A stretch of 64,000 nucleotides of DNA from Bacteroidota bacterium (lineage in GTDB: Bacteria > Bacteroidota > Bacteroidia > Flavobacteriales > Flavobacteriaceae), in contig JAJYSY010000003.1 of the NCBI GenBank assembly GCA_021793375.1, forward strand, positions 18,181 to 82,180, written 5' to 3'. Below, piece after piece: positions 53,088 to 62,169 of the stretch; the first letter of the stretch is position 1, and every line of letters starts with the position of its first letter. Below the pieces are notes generated by a model that made no database searches, was not told the origin of the DNA, and was given only the letters and a program-made list of their open reading frames with translations. The position numbers were made by a program, and so were the translations under genes.

Positions 53088-54104
53088 ATGATTTTAGTTA
53101 CCGGTTCAACAGGATTAACAGGAAGACATCTGCTGCTGAAATTGCTCAAAAGCAAAAAGCCGGTGAGAGCACTTTATCGTTCTGAAACTAAAAAAAAGAA
53201 AACAATAAGTTTTTTAAAACTTCAACAAACCCAAGAAAGCAAGATAAATTTTGAAATTTTGGAATGGTTTCAAGGAGATATCACTGATCTTCCTTCATTA
53301 ACAGATGCTTTTCAAAACATCACTGAAGTTTATCATTGCGCAGGTTTGGTTTCTTTTGATATTCGAGATAAAAATAAACTCAGAAAAATAAATATTGAAG
53401 GCACTGCAAATGTGGTTAATACTGCTTTAGATGCTCAAGTAAAGAAATTTTGTCACGTGAGTTCTGTTGCTGCTTTAGGAGAAGAATTGGAAGGGAAACC
53501 TATCACAGAAAAATCTCCAAGAAATAAGTCCAAAACTTACAATTATTATGAAATCAGCAAATTTGGTGGAGAGATGGAGGTTTGGAGAGCCTCTCAAGAA
53601 GGAATGGAAGTCATCATTGTAAATCCTGCTATAATTATTGGTTCGGGAAGTTGGCAATCCGGCAGCGGACAATTATTCGATCGAATTGCGAAAGGATTTC
53701 CTTTTAAAATTCCTAAAACAAGCGGTTTTGTAGGCGTAAATGATGTGGTAAACGCTATGATTTTACTGATGCAAAGCGAAGTTAAAAATGAATCTTTTAT
53801 CTTGGTCAATCAAATCCTCAGTTTTGATGAAATCACCCAAAAAATAGCTAAAGCTTTAAAAGCCTCTCCTCCTAAATATCCTATAAAAAAATGGATGCTT
53901 TATGTTTTTTGGATATGGCAATCTTTAGGATATCTCTTTGGAAATAAAAAAGATATCACCCTTCAAAGTATTCGTTCTTTTTATAAAGTTCCAAATTTTG
54001 ACAATTCTAAAATCAACAGATTTATTGATTTTGAATACACTTCAATTGATGAAATTATACAACAAACTGCAAAAGAATATCTTTCTGAAAAAGAAGAGAA
54101 TTAG
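53088..54104 (+). CDS. NAD-dependent epimerase/dehydratase-family (extended SDR) protein
   Basis: 338 residues. Rossmann motif GSTGLTG (6-12), an acidic residue pattern favouring NAD(P), HVSSVAALG as the catalytic Ser strand, and Y154-x-x-x-K158 in YYEISK, so the active site is complete. The C-terminal third is a substrate domain with an unusual hydrophobic stretch (WMLYVFWIWQSLGYLFG, about 265-281), which may bind membrane or a lipid-like substrate. Substrate unknown; a sugar or hydroxysteroid-type substrate is equally possible. Confidence 0.82.
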   Translation: MILVTGSTGLTGRHLLLKLLKSKKPVRALYRSETKKKKTISFLKLQQTQESKINFEILEWFQGDITDLPSLTDAFQNITEVYHCAGLVSFDIRDKNKLRKINIEGTANVVNTALDAQVKKFCHVSSVAALGEELEGKPITEKSPRNKSKTYNYYEISKFGGEMEVWRASQEGMEVIIVNPAIIIGSGSWQSGSGQLFDRIAKGFPFKIPKTSGFVGVNDVVNAMILLMQSEVKNESFILVNQILSFDEITQKIAKALKASPPKYPIKKWMLYVFWIWQSLGYLFGNKKDITLQSIRSFYKVPNFDNSKINRFIDFEYTSIDEIIQQTAKEYLSEKEEN

Positions 54105-54374
54105 CAGTTTTTTAAAAGATATGGAAAATTAAGAGATGAAAAATTATTCAGAAACTCTTATTGTAAAATAGTTTTATGATAAATTATTATGTGAAATTTT
54201 AAACCAAATTCAGAATAGCAACAATAAAAAATTCAAATTATTTTTTAATCATAAAAGCTCCAACAAATATTTACTTATCTTAGAAACTTCATTTTGTTGA
54301 GTTTAAAACAAATCTTCTAAAAAATTAAAAGAAGTAAATTTAATTTCTTCTTTGTTTTATCTAACTTTATCTAT

Positions 54375-55151
54375 ATGAAAAAACAATTTGCTGTAATAAC
54401 AGGCGCCAGTAAAGGATTGGGGAAATCTTTTGCCATTGAACTTGCGCAGCGAAAAGTAAATTTAATCTTGATAAGTCTTCCCAATCAGGAATTAAAAAAA
54501 ACTGCTGCTGAAATAAGCAAAACTTATCAAATAGAGGTAAAAGCTTTTGAGACTGATCTTTCGGTCAAGAAAAACATTGTTATCTTAAGTAAAACTTTAA
54601 ATGAAGATTTTGAAATCCATATATTAATCAACAATGCAGGAATAGGAGGAACAAGAAGATTTGAAGAAGTAGATGTAGATTATTTAGATAAAATTATTCA
54701 ATTGAATGTATTGGCAACCACTTTGCTGACGCACGAATTACTCCCCAATTTAAAAAGACAAAAACAAGCTTATATTTTAAATGTTTCCAGCTTGGCAGCT
54801 CTTTCTCCTATGGGATACAAAACAGTTTATCCGGCTTCAAAAGCCTTTATACAATCTTTTTCGAGAGGATTAAACAGCGAATTAAAAAAGACAAACGTAT
54901 CGGTTAGTGTAGTAAATCCGGGAGGGATGAAAACCAATCCGGAAACAACCATGCGTTTAAACAAACAAGGTTTTTTAGGTAAATTAACTTCAAGGCATCC
55001 TGATTATGTTGCGCGATATAGCATCAACCGATTATTAAGCAAAACAGAAGTAATTAAAGTAAACTTTTTAAGCTGGTTAGTGCTTAAAATTATGCCCACC
55101 CGAGTTACGATGAGAATTCTTTCTAAAAAAATGCAAAACGAAATCAATTGA
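54375..55151 (+). CDS. Classical SDR oxidoreductase
   Basis: 258-residue short-chain dehydrogenase. Cofactor motif TGASKGLG (9-16), NNAG (86-89), catalytic S138 and Y152-x-x-x-K156 (YPASK), all intact. The pattern with FSRGLNSELKKTNVSVSVVNPGG is that of the DltE/YqjQ-like group acting on acyl or keto substrates. A hydrophobic C-terminal stretch (FLSWLVLKIM) follows. Its stop overlaps the TTG start of the next SDR gene by four bases, so the two are coupled. Confidence 0.85.
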   Translation: MKKQFAVITGASKGLGKSFAIELAQRKVNLILISLPNQELKKTAAEISKTYQIEVKAFETDLSVKKNIVILSKTLNEDFEIHILINNAGIGGTRRFEEVDVDYLDKIIQLNVLATTLLTHELLPNLKRQKQAYILNVSSLAALSPMGYKTVYPASKAFIQSFSRGLNSELKKTNVSVSVVNPGGMKTNPETTMRLNKQGFLGKLTSRHPDYVARYSINRLLSKTEVIKVNFLSWLVLKIMPTRVTMRILSKKMQNEIN

Positions 55152-56107
55152 AGACAATATTCATCACCGGAGTTAATGGTTTGTTAGGAACCAATTTAGT
55201 TCATAATTTAATTGAGCGAGATTACATTATTTATGCTATCATCAGAAATAAGCAGAGATATATCGGTACAAAACATAAAAATCTCCATCTGATTTCTATG
55301 GATTTATGGGGGAATTATAGTCCTTATCTTGAGAAATCTGACATTGTGGTTCACATTGCAGCAGAAACTTCTACCAACAAGTTAACTTTTCAAGATTACG
55401 ACGATATCAATTATAAAGCCACTAAAAGATTATTTGAAAAAGCTGAAAAAGCCAAAGTGAAAAAATTCATTTTTATCAGTACAGCAAACACTATTGGGTA
55501 TGGGAGTAAAACTCACCCCGGAACTGAAGAAAATACTATAAAAAAGCCTTTTGACAATTTATTTTATGCCCAAAGTAAAGCAAAAGCTGAAGCTTATTTA
55601 TTAGCTCAAAATTCTGCTACAGCAGTATGTATTTTGAATCCAACCTTTATGTTGGGAGCATTTGACAGTAAACCCAGCTCAGGAAAAATTATTTTGATGG
55701 CTTTGGGAAAATCCTTTGTTTTTTATCCGCCGGGAGGAAAGAATTTTGTTGCTGTAAAAGATGTGTGCCAAGCGATTATAAAATGCTTTAAAAAAGGAAA
55801 ACCTAAAAGCAAATATTTAATTTCTGGAGAGAATTTAAGCTATAAAGATTTTTTTAAACTGTTACGAAAAAAAACCGGAGACAAGCAATTACTTATTCCT
55901 ATTCCCAAATTTCTATTGTTAAGTATAGGTAAATTTGGAGATATATTGAGAAGATTTCAAATACGCACCAATCTTCACAGTGCAAATATGCGTGTACTTT
56001 GCGTGAAAAATTATTATTCCAATCAAAAATCCTCTGAAGAATTAGGAGTAAAATATTCCTCTTTATACAAAGCAATCGAAGAAGCTGTTGAATATTTCAA
56101 AAAATAA
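55148..56107 (+). CDS. Extended SDR (NAD-dependent epimerase/dehydratase family), TTG start
   Basis: 319 residues if translation starts at TTG 55148, inside the preceding stop (TTGA). This start puts the Rossmann motif GVNGLLG at 8-14, the position normal for the family; no ATG lies upstream of the motif. Y140-x-x-x-K144 (YAQSK) and the strand KFIFISTANTIG complete the active site. A hydrophobic patch (LLIPIPKFLLLSIG) lies in the substrate domain. It is probably a partner of the classical SDR, on a shared lipid or terpenoid substrate, but this is inference from coupling only. Confidence 0.82.
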   Translation: MKTIFITGVNGLLGTNLVHNLIERDYIIYAIIRNKQRYIGTKHKNLHLISMDLWGNYSPYLEKSDIVVHIAAETSTNKLTFQDYDDINYKATKRLFEKAEKAKVKKFIFISTANTIGYGSKTHPGTEENTIKKPFDNLFYAQSKAKAEAYLLAQNSATAVCILNPTFMLGAFDSKPSSGKIILMALGKSFVFYPPGGKNFVAVKDVCQAIIKCFKKGKPKSKYLISGENLSYKDFFKLLRKKTGDKQLLIPIPKFLLLSIGKFGDILRRFQIRTNLHSANMRVLCVKNYYSNQKSSEELGVKYSSLYKAIEEAVEYFKK

Positions 56108-56154
56108 AATTCCTCTTATTTTTTTATTGGTATTAAAAAAGAAAACTTATCTCA

Positions 56155-56184
56155 TAAAAAAAGCACCCCGTTTGGAGTGCTTTT
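56155..56184. terminator. Bidirectional terminator between the SDR gene and SusD pair 2
   Basis: Hairpin AAAGCAC(C)CC-GTTT-GG(A)GTGCTTT with A-run before and T-run after; one mismatch in the stem. The genes converge on it. Confidence 0.8.
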
Positions 56185-56211
56185 ATCTTGTTTAGGTTAA
56201 ACCTTCTTTAA

Positions 56212-57594
56212 TTAATATCCAGGATTCTGAACAGCATCCCTGTTAGAGTTTATCTCTCTCTCCGGAATTGGAAAAGCAAATTTATATGATCCGGCTTCAA
56301 TATGACCGTGATTATTGATAGGCTCTCCCATATCTCTAATATCCATTCCCATTCTTGCAAGGTCAAAGAAACGGAACCCTTCAAATAAAAGTTCTTTTCT
56401 TCTTTCTTTTATGATGTTCTCCATAGAAGCATCAGAATAAGTAGAAGCTCCACGATTTTCCGGGATAGAGTTTAAGTAAGCAAGCGCATCTCCACTACCT
56501 GCTCCATTAGCTAAAGCTTCAGCGTGGTTTAATACAACCTCTTCAATTCTGAACACTTTAATATTATCTGATCCCATTTCTTCCCCCATAGCAGGGTATT
56601 TTCCGATATTTCTCAATGCACCATTTGAAACTGCAATCATATCTTCGCTTGCTCTGATATCATTATCGTCAAACTCAGCATCTTCTATAAGGTTATCAAA
56701 AGCAACAACATCTCCATAAGCATTTCCTCTAAAAATAGAAGCTAAACCTTCATTTCCTTGATTATTTGTTGAGGTATTTTGGTATAACTCAAATATAGAC
56801 CCTGCAGGAGGAGTTTGTTGCTCCCACATTTCTACAAAATCAGCTTCAGGAGTAATTGTGTACTCATCTACGATTTTGCTTGATCCTTCATAAGCATATT
56901 CATAATCTTTCATATAAATTCCGATTCTTGATTGCAAAGCATATACTGCATCTAAAGTATAGTTGGTTTTATCTGAATAATATTCAGATCCTTCTGCTTC
57001 ATTAAAATAGCTTATCGCATTTGCAATATCATCTTTAAGATCTTCATAGTTGCTTTCAATAGAACCTCTTTCTATATTCTTAGGACCTTTAAACTCCTTA
57101 ACATAGCTAATCCCAAGATCATTTCCTTCAGAATACTTTTGTCCATATAGTCTTAATAAATCAAAATGAACATGCGCTCTAATAGCATGAGCTTCTCCCA
57201 ATACTTGGTTTTTTTCAGCCTCCGCTCCCGGAAGATCGGCTACATCTGCATTAATCAAAATGCTGGCGTTAGCTGTAGCTGCATAAGCACGTCTCATTAC
57301 CTCTGCTACTTGATTGTCTGTATCCAGAATATTCATATTTGACCAACGCACAAAACGATTACTTTGCCCGTTAGAGAACATATTGTCTGTTCTTAGGTCT
57401 CCTGCTAAAATAGCATTTCGACCCAAATATTCATAATGAGCCATTCTCACATAAGAACCATCGATTAATTGTCGCATATTTTCAGCATCTCGTATCTCTA
57501 CAGACTCATCATCTGCTAAGGTCGGATCTAATGAGCAAGAAGTGGTAATAAATACCAATGCTAAGCTCAATATTGTTATTAAATTCTTTTTCAT
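56212..57594 (-). CDS. SusD/RagB-family nutrient-binding lipoprotein, pair 2
   Basis: 460-residue outer-membrane lipoprotein. Lipobox C20 (FITTSCSLDP). The classical RagB/SusD layout is present: N-terminal TPR part with REAHAIRAHVHFDLLRLYG-like helix (about 135-155) and C-terminal block ERRKELLFEGFRFFDLARMG (about 397-416). It follows its SusC partner by 3 bases. It differs in type from the SusD of pair 1, so the two pairs bind different ligands. No degradative enzyme is adjacent. Confidence 0.93.
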   Translation of the reverse strand: MKKNLITILSLALVFITTSCSLDPTLADDESVEIRDAENMRQLIDGSYVRMAHYEYLGRNAILAGDLRTDNMFSNGQSNRFVRWSNMNILDTDNQVAEVMRRAYAATANASILINADVADLPGAEAEKNQVLGEAHAIRAHVHFDLLRLYGQKYSEGNDLGISYVKEFKGPKNIERGSIESNYEDLKDDIANAISYFNEAEGSEYYSDKTNYTLDAVYALQSRIGIYMKDYEYAYEGSSKIVDEYTITPEADFVEMWEQQTPPAGSIFELYQNTSTNNQGNEGLASIFRGNAYGDVVAFDNLIEDAEFDDNDIRASEDMIAVSNGALRNIGKYPAMGEEMGSDNIKVFRIEEVVLNHAEALANGAGSGDALAYLNSIPENRGASTYSDASMENIIKERRKELLFEGFRFFDLARMGMDIRDMGEPINNHGHIEAGSYKFAFPIPEREINSNRDAVQNPGY

Positions 57595-57597
57595 CTC

Positions 57598-60500
57598 TTA
57601 AAAGTTTATGTTAACGTTAAATGTTAGTGATTTGATTGGAGGTGTAGTTAAAGTGATCATACCCGCACCTGTTGGCGAAATTTCAGGGTCTAACTTTAAA
57701 GCACTATCCTTTACCCACGTCCATAAGTTTGTTCCTCTCACAGAAAGCGTAACTCCATCTAAGAAAGTTCCTTGCAACTGATCTCTATCAAAAGTATAAC
57801 CAACAGCAATGTCTCTTAGTCTCATAAAATCACCATCATGTAAAAACCTTGTAGAATATTGTCCAGCATTTGCCACATTATCAGAACCATAATCAAACCT
57901 TGGATAAGTTGCATCATCTCCCGGTTGTCTCCAAGCTCCGTTAAAGGCATCTACAGAAGCGTTATAGTTTAAAAGTGTTCCTCCATCTGTAGTTTCGATA
58001 AATCCTTCTCCTGCCCATTGTTGGAAAACTTTATGTCCTCCAGCAAAGTATAGTTGTCCTTCTAAGAAGAAGTTTTTATAATCAAATCTTGTCATGATAG
58101 AACCACTATAAGTTGGCATAGGGTTTTTCCCTTGGTATATTTCTTCTGCTTCAGTATAGTCATTTGTAGTTTCGTCACCATGAGTTTCTCTATTTACATA
58201 CCATAAAGCATCTCCATTCTCAGGGTCAATTCCTGCCCATTCTTTTAACCTCCACTCATTATATAAGTGACCTGTTTCACGTACATTAACCAAACCTATA
58301 ACCTCTGATTCTTCTGGAATATAAGTTATCTTATTAGCTAAAGTTGAGAAGTTTCCTCCTAAATTCCAATTGAAATCTGAAGTAGAAATAACATCTCCAC
58401 TTAACTCAACTTCAAGTCCTTTATTTGTCATTTCTCCCACATTATCAAGAACCCCATTTCCTAAGAAAAGTGAACTATGTGGTGTAGGTACACTCAATAA
58501 CATATCCACTGTTTTATTTGAATAATATCCAATAGAACCATTTAATCTATTATCAAACATTCCAAATTCAATTGCAGCATCTAAACGCTTAGATTTTTCC
58601 CAAGTTGCAGTTGTACCATATTCAGAAATATATCCTGATGGCATATTTCTGTAACTATTATATGCCATTAAAGCTTGGTACTTATTTCTTCCAATACCTG
58701 CGTTACCTGTTAACCCATGACCGGCTCTTAATCTTAATTCATTTACCCAATCAGCATTTTCCATAAAGTTTTCTCTATGAATATTCCATCCTAAACCTAT
58801 TGAGTAAAAGTTTCCGAATTTTTTACTAAATCTGGAATCTCCTTGGTAAGAGTAAGAAGCATCCACTAAATACTTTTTATCAAAATTATAAGATAATAAT
58901 CCTACATAACGCTGTGCCATACGATCACTATATACACTTGTTGCTTCATAGTTAGCAGATGTAGCGCTTAAGTTTTGTAAAAACTCATTCGGTAAGTTAT
59001 CTCCATAACCTTGAAGTATATCGTCTTTATACTTTGAAAACTCTTGCACTCCGGTTAAATTAAAATTATGAACATCATTTAATGTGAAGTTATAATCTAA
59101 AGTGTTTTGGGTAGTGTATTTAAAATATCTATTTGAATTCTCTACGATATATCCATTGGCGTCTTCCCCATCTCCATGGATAGGATTATTATATCTTTTT
59201 CCATAAACCAAAGTATAATCAATACCCATCATAGTTTTAAAAGTTAGGTTATCAAGAATATCATAACTCAACTCTGTATTTTGTATGGCTCTTGTGGTAT
59301 TATTGTTATAAATGTTTTTATCAAGCGTATAAAGCGTATTGTGTAAGCCTCCTCCTCCTGCTTGCCAATCAGCTCCAATACTTGGATCTCCATTCTCATC
59401 ATAAGGAAGTGCCCAAGGCGACAAGAAATATCTTGATAAGTTTGGGTTAGTAAAGTGCGAACCTTGATCCGGAGATCCGTCTTGGTCAGCATTTGAAACG
59501 TTTGCTGAAACTTGTAAGTTCAACTTATCATTCAGCTGCGTATTATACTTAAGATTACCACTCACTCGCTTAAACTCAGCACCAAGAACTGTACCTTCAG
59601 TTTTATTCATTCCTAATGAAGCATGAAAATTAGATGTTTCTGAACCTTGATTTACTGAAAAGTTAGCATCCATCATCAAAGCATCTTTATTTCTCAATTC
59701 ATCATACCAATTGATATTAGGACGACCTGCTGCTTCCCAAAGTTGTACTCCTGGAACATTTCCAATAAGGAAATCATACGCTTCATCCATATTTGTTGGA
59801 GGAAGACCTCCATTAACGAAAGCCAATTGAGCAGCTTCTAACTTCTGCTCACCATTCATCATTTCCACTCCTTTTCTGGCACTATTATTAAATCCAGTAG
59901 TATAGGTTAAGTTATATTTAGCCTCCCCTTTTTTACCTGATTTCGTAGTAATTAAGATAACTCCGTTAGCTCCTTCAGCACCGTACGGCGCAACTGCTGA
60001 AGCATCCTTTAATACGGAAACGCTTTCAATATTTGAAGAACCTATTAATGCCATCATATCTGTTCCTGAAACCATTTCACTATTTACACTAATATTTCCA
60101 GAATTTACAGGAACCCCATCAATAACGTATAAAGGATCATTACCCGCATTAATTGAGTTCATCCCTCGAATTCGAACAATTGGTGAAGCACCCGGCGCAC
60201 CAGATGTAGAAGAAACTGTCATCCCTGAAACTCTACCTTGTAGTGCTTGCTGAACATCAACAAAAGGGGATTTCTCAATATCTTCACTTCCTACAGTAAC
60301 AACACTTGAAGTGGTTTCGTTTCTTGTAAGCTTACGCCCGAAAGCAGTAATAATAACTTCATCAAGAACGTCTCCGCCCATAGTAATGTCGATTTGGTCT
60401 TCAAGACCTACTGTTGCTGTTTGATCTGCAAATCCAACAGCAGTAAAAATCAATACTTGACCAGGAGCTGCCTCGATAGAATAATTTCCATCAAAGTCAG

Positions 60501-60669
60501 TTGTTGTTCCTTGATCTGTATCTTCAATAGTAATGTTTACTCCAGGTATCGGCAAACCGTCATCATCGGCAACCGTACCATTAATTGTTTTCGTTTGATC
60601 CTGAGCAAAGGATATTTGCATCAACATCACAAAAACTAATGTTAAAAAACAGGTTAATTTTGTCTTCAT
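57598..60669 (-). CDS. SusC/RagA-family TonB-linked outer membrane transporter, pair 2
   Basis: 1023 residues from ATG 60669, where the signal peptide begins (MKTKLTCFLTLVFVMLMQIS...FAQ); the frame is open for 42 codons upstream, but these cover the promoter. Domains: carboxypeptidase-D-like sandwich (about 25-100, GTVADDDGLPIPGVNI), DEVIITAFG, plug (about 110-235, SVLKDASAVAPYGAEGANG) and barrel ending in SLTFNVNINF. Note VAPYGAEG where most SusC plugs have AALYGSRG. Partner of the following SusD. Confidence 0.94.
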   Translation of the reverse strand: MKTKLTCFLTLVFVMLMQISFAQDQTKTINGTVADDDGLPIPGVNITIEDTDQGTTTDFDGNYSIEAAPGQVLIFTAVGFADQTATVGLEDQIDITMGGDVLDEVIITAFGRKLTRNETTSSVVTVGSEDIEKSPFVDVQQALQGRVSGMTVSSTSGAPGASPIVRIRGMNSINAGNDPLYVIDGVPVNSGNISVNSEMVSGTDMMALIGSSNIESVSVLKDASAVAPYGAEGANGVILITTKSGKKGEAKYNLTYTTGFNNSARKGVEMMNGEQKLEAAQLAFVNGGLPPTNMDEAYDFLIGNVPGVQLWEAAGRPNINWYDELRNKDALMMDANFSVNQGSETSNFHASLGMNKTEGTVLGAEFKRVSGNLKYNTQLNDKLNLQVSANVSNADQDGSPDQGSHFTNPNLSRYFLSPWALPYDENGDPSIGADWQAGGGGLHNTLYTLDKNIYNNNTTRAIQNTELSYDILDNLTFKTMMGIDYTLVYGKRYNNPIHGDGEDANGYIVENSNRYFKYTTQNTLDYNFTLNDVHNFNLTGVQEFSKYKDDILQGYGDNLPNEFLQNLSATSANYEATSVYSDRMAQRYVGLLSYNFDKKYLVDASYSYQGDSRFSKKFGNFYSIGLGWNIHRENFMENADWVNELRLRAGHGLTGNAGIGRNKYQALMAYNSYRNMPSGYISEYGTTATWEKSKRLDAAIEFGMFDNRLNGSIGYYSNKTVDMLLSVPTPHSSLFLGNGVLDNVGEMTNKGLEVELSGDVISTSDFNWNLGGNFSTLANKITYIPEESEVIGLVNVRETGHLYNEWRLKEWAGIDPENGDALWYVNRETHGDETTNDYTEAEEIYQGKNPMPTYSGSIMTRFDYKNFFLEGQLYFAGGHKVFQQWAGEGFIETTDGGTLLNYNASVDAFNGAWRQPGDDATYPRFDYGSDNVANAGQYSTRFLHDGDFMRLRDIAVGYTFDRDQLQGTFLDGVTLSVRGTNLWTWVKDSALKLDPEISPTGAGMITLTTPPIKSLTFNVNINF

Positions 60670-60695
60670 GTGACTTAAAATTTGGATTAGTAGGG

Positions 60696-60727
60696 CAAAT
60701 ATTATCATAAATATCCTTACCGGCAAA
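60696..60727 (-). promoter_or_regulatory. Promoter of SusC/SusD pair 2
   Basis: Minus strand TTTG (60724-60727), 19-base spacer, TAATATTTG (60696-60704), 26 bases before the ATG. Same three-base gap in the -7 box as pair 1. Confidence 0.6.
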
Positions 60728-61001
60728 CTTTTTTTCAAGAAAATTATTAACAAGCTCTTAAGATTTATTAAAACAGATTCAGAAAACACAACCAAAACAA
60801 CAAAAGAACCACAATTCCACCTCCCTTAAAAACACTGATTATCAATAAAGAACAACTCAAGCAACAGCAAAAACCTTTATTTAAACACAATTGTTAACGA
60901 AAACACCTTAGCTGCATTTGTTTTCTTAATAAAAATGAAATAAAAAAAATATTATTTATAATATTACATAAAATACATTTATTTACCACATAACTTAGTT
61001 A

Positions 61002-61041
61002 TTATTCATTTTATTAACATTATGTAATTTAAAATGAATAA
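61002..61041. repeat. 12-bp inverted repeat upstream of SusC pair 2
   Basis: TTATTCATTTTA (61002-61013) and TAAAATGAATAA (61030-61041), perfect arms, 16-base loop. No adjacent T-run in either direction on the expected strand, so an operator or RNA hairpin rather than a terminator. Confidence 0.5.
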
Positions 61042-61315
61042 AAAAAACTCATACAAAGATTTTCTTCTACTTTATTTTCTCAAAAAGCTTAGTTTTTCTT
61101 CTTGAAAAGAACATTTAAAAAGCTCTTTTTATCGTTCAAAAAGCAAGTTAAGACCAAAATAATATTACAAATATATGTTTACATCAAAGGTTTTTAAACT
61201 TAAAAATCGGAAAACCGAAGAAAGATATCTTATTCTATTTTGGTGATTTCAAATAATCCTGAAAAAAATATTTTAAGCTTTAAATCAATTCAAATGCTAA
61301 TTTTTTATTAAATTC

Positions 61316-61346
61316 TTGTTGTGATTTATCGTATATCCTACTTTTA
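61316..61346 (+). promoter_or_regulatory. Promoter of the SOD gene
   Basis: TTG (61316-61318), 20-base spacer, TACTTTTA (61339-61346), one base off the -7 consensus, 39 bases before the ATG. Confidence 0.45.
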
Positions 61347-61385
61347 AACTTTAAACAAATCAACTATAAAATAAATACAGAAGTC

Positions 61386-62036
61386 ATGAAAAAATTAGGA
61401 ATGTTATCTATTCTTGCTGCTCTTTTCATTTTAACGAGTTGCAAAGACACCAAGCAAGACAACAGAAACGAAAATGTAAATGATCTTGAGCAACCAGAGA
61501 TGGAAGAAGAAAGAGGAACTGAACGAGAAATGCGCGAGATTAAAGACGGACATATGGAAACGGATCAAGATGCTGAAGCAGAAAGAACTCTTACAGTAAA
61601 TATGTCTTCAAAAAGCGGAAGTGAAGTAGAAGGTGAAGTTCACTTTATTAAAAGACATGGAGCTGTTCGTATGGAAGCTAAATTCTCAGGACTTGAACCC
61701 AATGGAACGCACGCCATACATTTACATGAAGTAGGCGATTGTAGTTCTGATGACGGAATGTCAACTGAAGGGCATTGGAATCCTACCGATGATAAACACG
61801 GAAAATGGGAAGACAGTGATGGATACCACAGAGGAGATATCGGAAATTTGGAAGCTGATGAAAATGGAAATGCCAGCTTAAGCTTTGAATCTGACGAATG
61901 GTGTATAGGATGTGACGATGATGAAAAAAATATTATCGGAAAATCTGTTATCGTTCATGCAGATGCTGATGATTTTGAATCACAACCAACAGGAGATGCC
62001 GGAGATCGCATCAGCTGTGGAGAAATCAATGAATAA
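61386..62036 (+). CDS. Cu/Zn superoxide dismutase lipoprotein
   Basis: Converts superoxide to peroxide and oxygen at the cell envelope. 216 residues; lipobox C19 (FILTSCKD), then a charged linker rich in Glu, Arg and Asp (20-68) and the SOD domain (69-216). All metal ligands can be placed: copper H112, H114, H130, H191; zinc H130, H138, H148, D151; the disulfide pair C119 and C211; and the guiding arginine R208. The electrostatic loop is more acidic than usual (GDAGDR in place of GNAGGR), and an insert EWCIGCDDDE brings an extra CxxC (C173, C176). Confidence 0.92.
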   Translation: MKKLGMLSILAALFILTSCKDTKQDNRNENVNDLEQPEMEEERGTEREMREIKDGHMETDQDAEAERTLTVNMSSKSGSEVEGEVHFIKRHGAVRMEAKFSGLEPNGTHAIHLHEVGDCSSDDGMSTEGHWNPTDDKHGKWEDSDGYHRGDIGNLEADENGNASLSFESDEWCIGCDDDEKNIIGKSVIVHADADDFESQPTGDAGDRISCGEINE

Positions 62037-62062
62037 ATAATTATTTTTTTAAAGAAAATATT

Positions 62063-62099
62063 AAAACCGTTTCATATTTCTGAAGCGGTTTTATTTTTT
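62063..62099 (+). terminator. Terminator after the SOD gene
   Basis: AAAACCGTTTCA (62063-62074) pairs with TGAAGCGGTTTT (62081-62092, one G-U), then ATTTTTT. Confidence 0.85.
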
Positions 62100-62141
62100 A
62101 AGAAGAATTCATAAATAATATCCTACTATTTTTATAAGTTT

Positions 62142-62149
62142 TACCTTTG
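62142..62149 (+). promoter_or_regulatory. -7 promoter element of the RsuA/RluB-like gene
   Basis: TACCTTTG, 20 bases before the ATG at 62170. Confidence 0.6.
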
Positions 62150-62169
62150 AAAAAAATATAAGCACAATT

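Larger units (their letters stand above)
60670..61385. other. 716-base non-coding region between SusC pair 2 and the SOD gene
   Basis: Very AT-rich, no supported reading frame. It holds the SusC 2 promoter (60696-60727), a 12-bp inverted repeat (61002-61041), a 14-bp palindrome AAAAAG-CT-CTTTTT (61117-61130) and the SOD promoter (61316-61346). A small RNA is possible but I see no clear promoter-plus-terminator unit. Confidence 0.55.

Noticed and set aside
52112..56107. Horizontally acquired metabolic island
   Set aside because: No integrase, repeats or tRNA edge, and base use looks like that of the neighbours by eye.
60670..60795. 42-codon N-terminal extension of SusC pair 2
   Set aside because: It covers the promoter and precedes a standard signal peptide at 60669.
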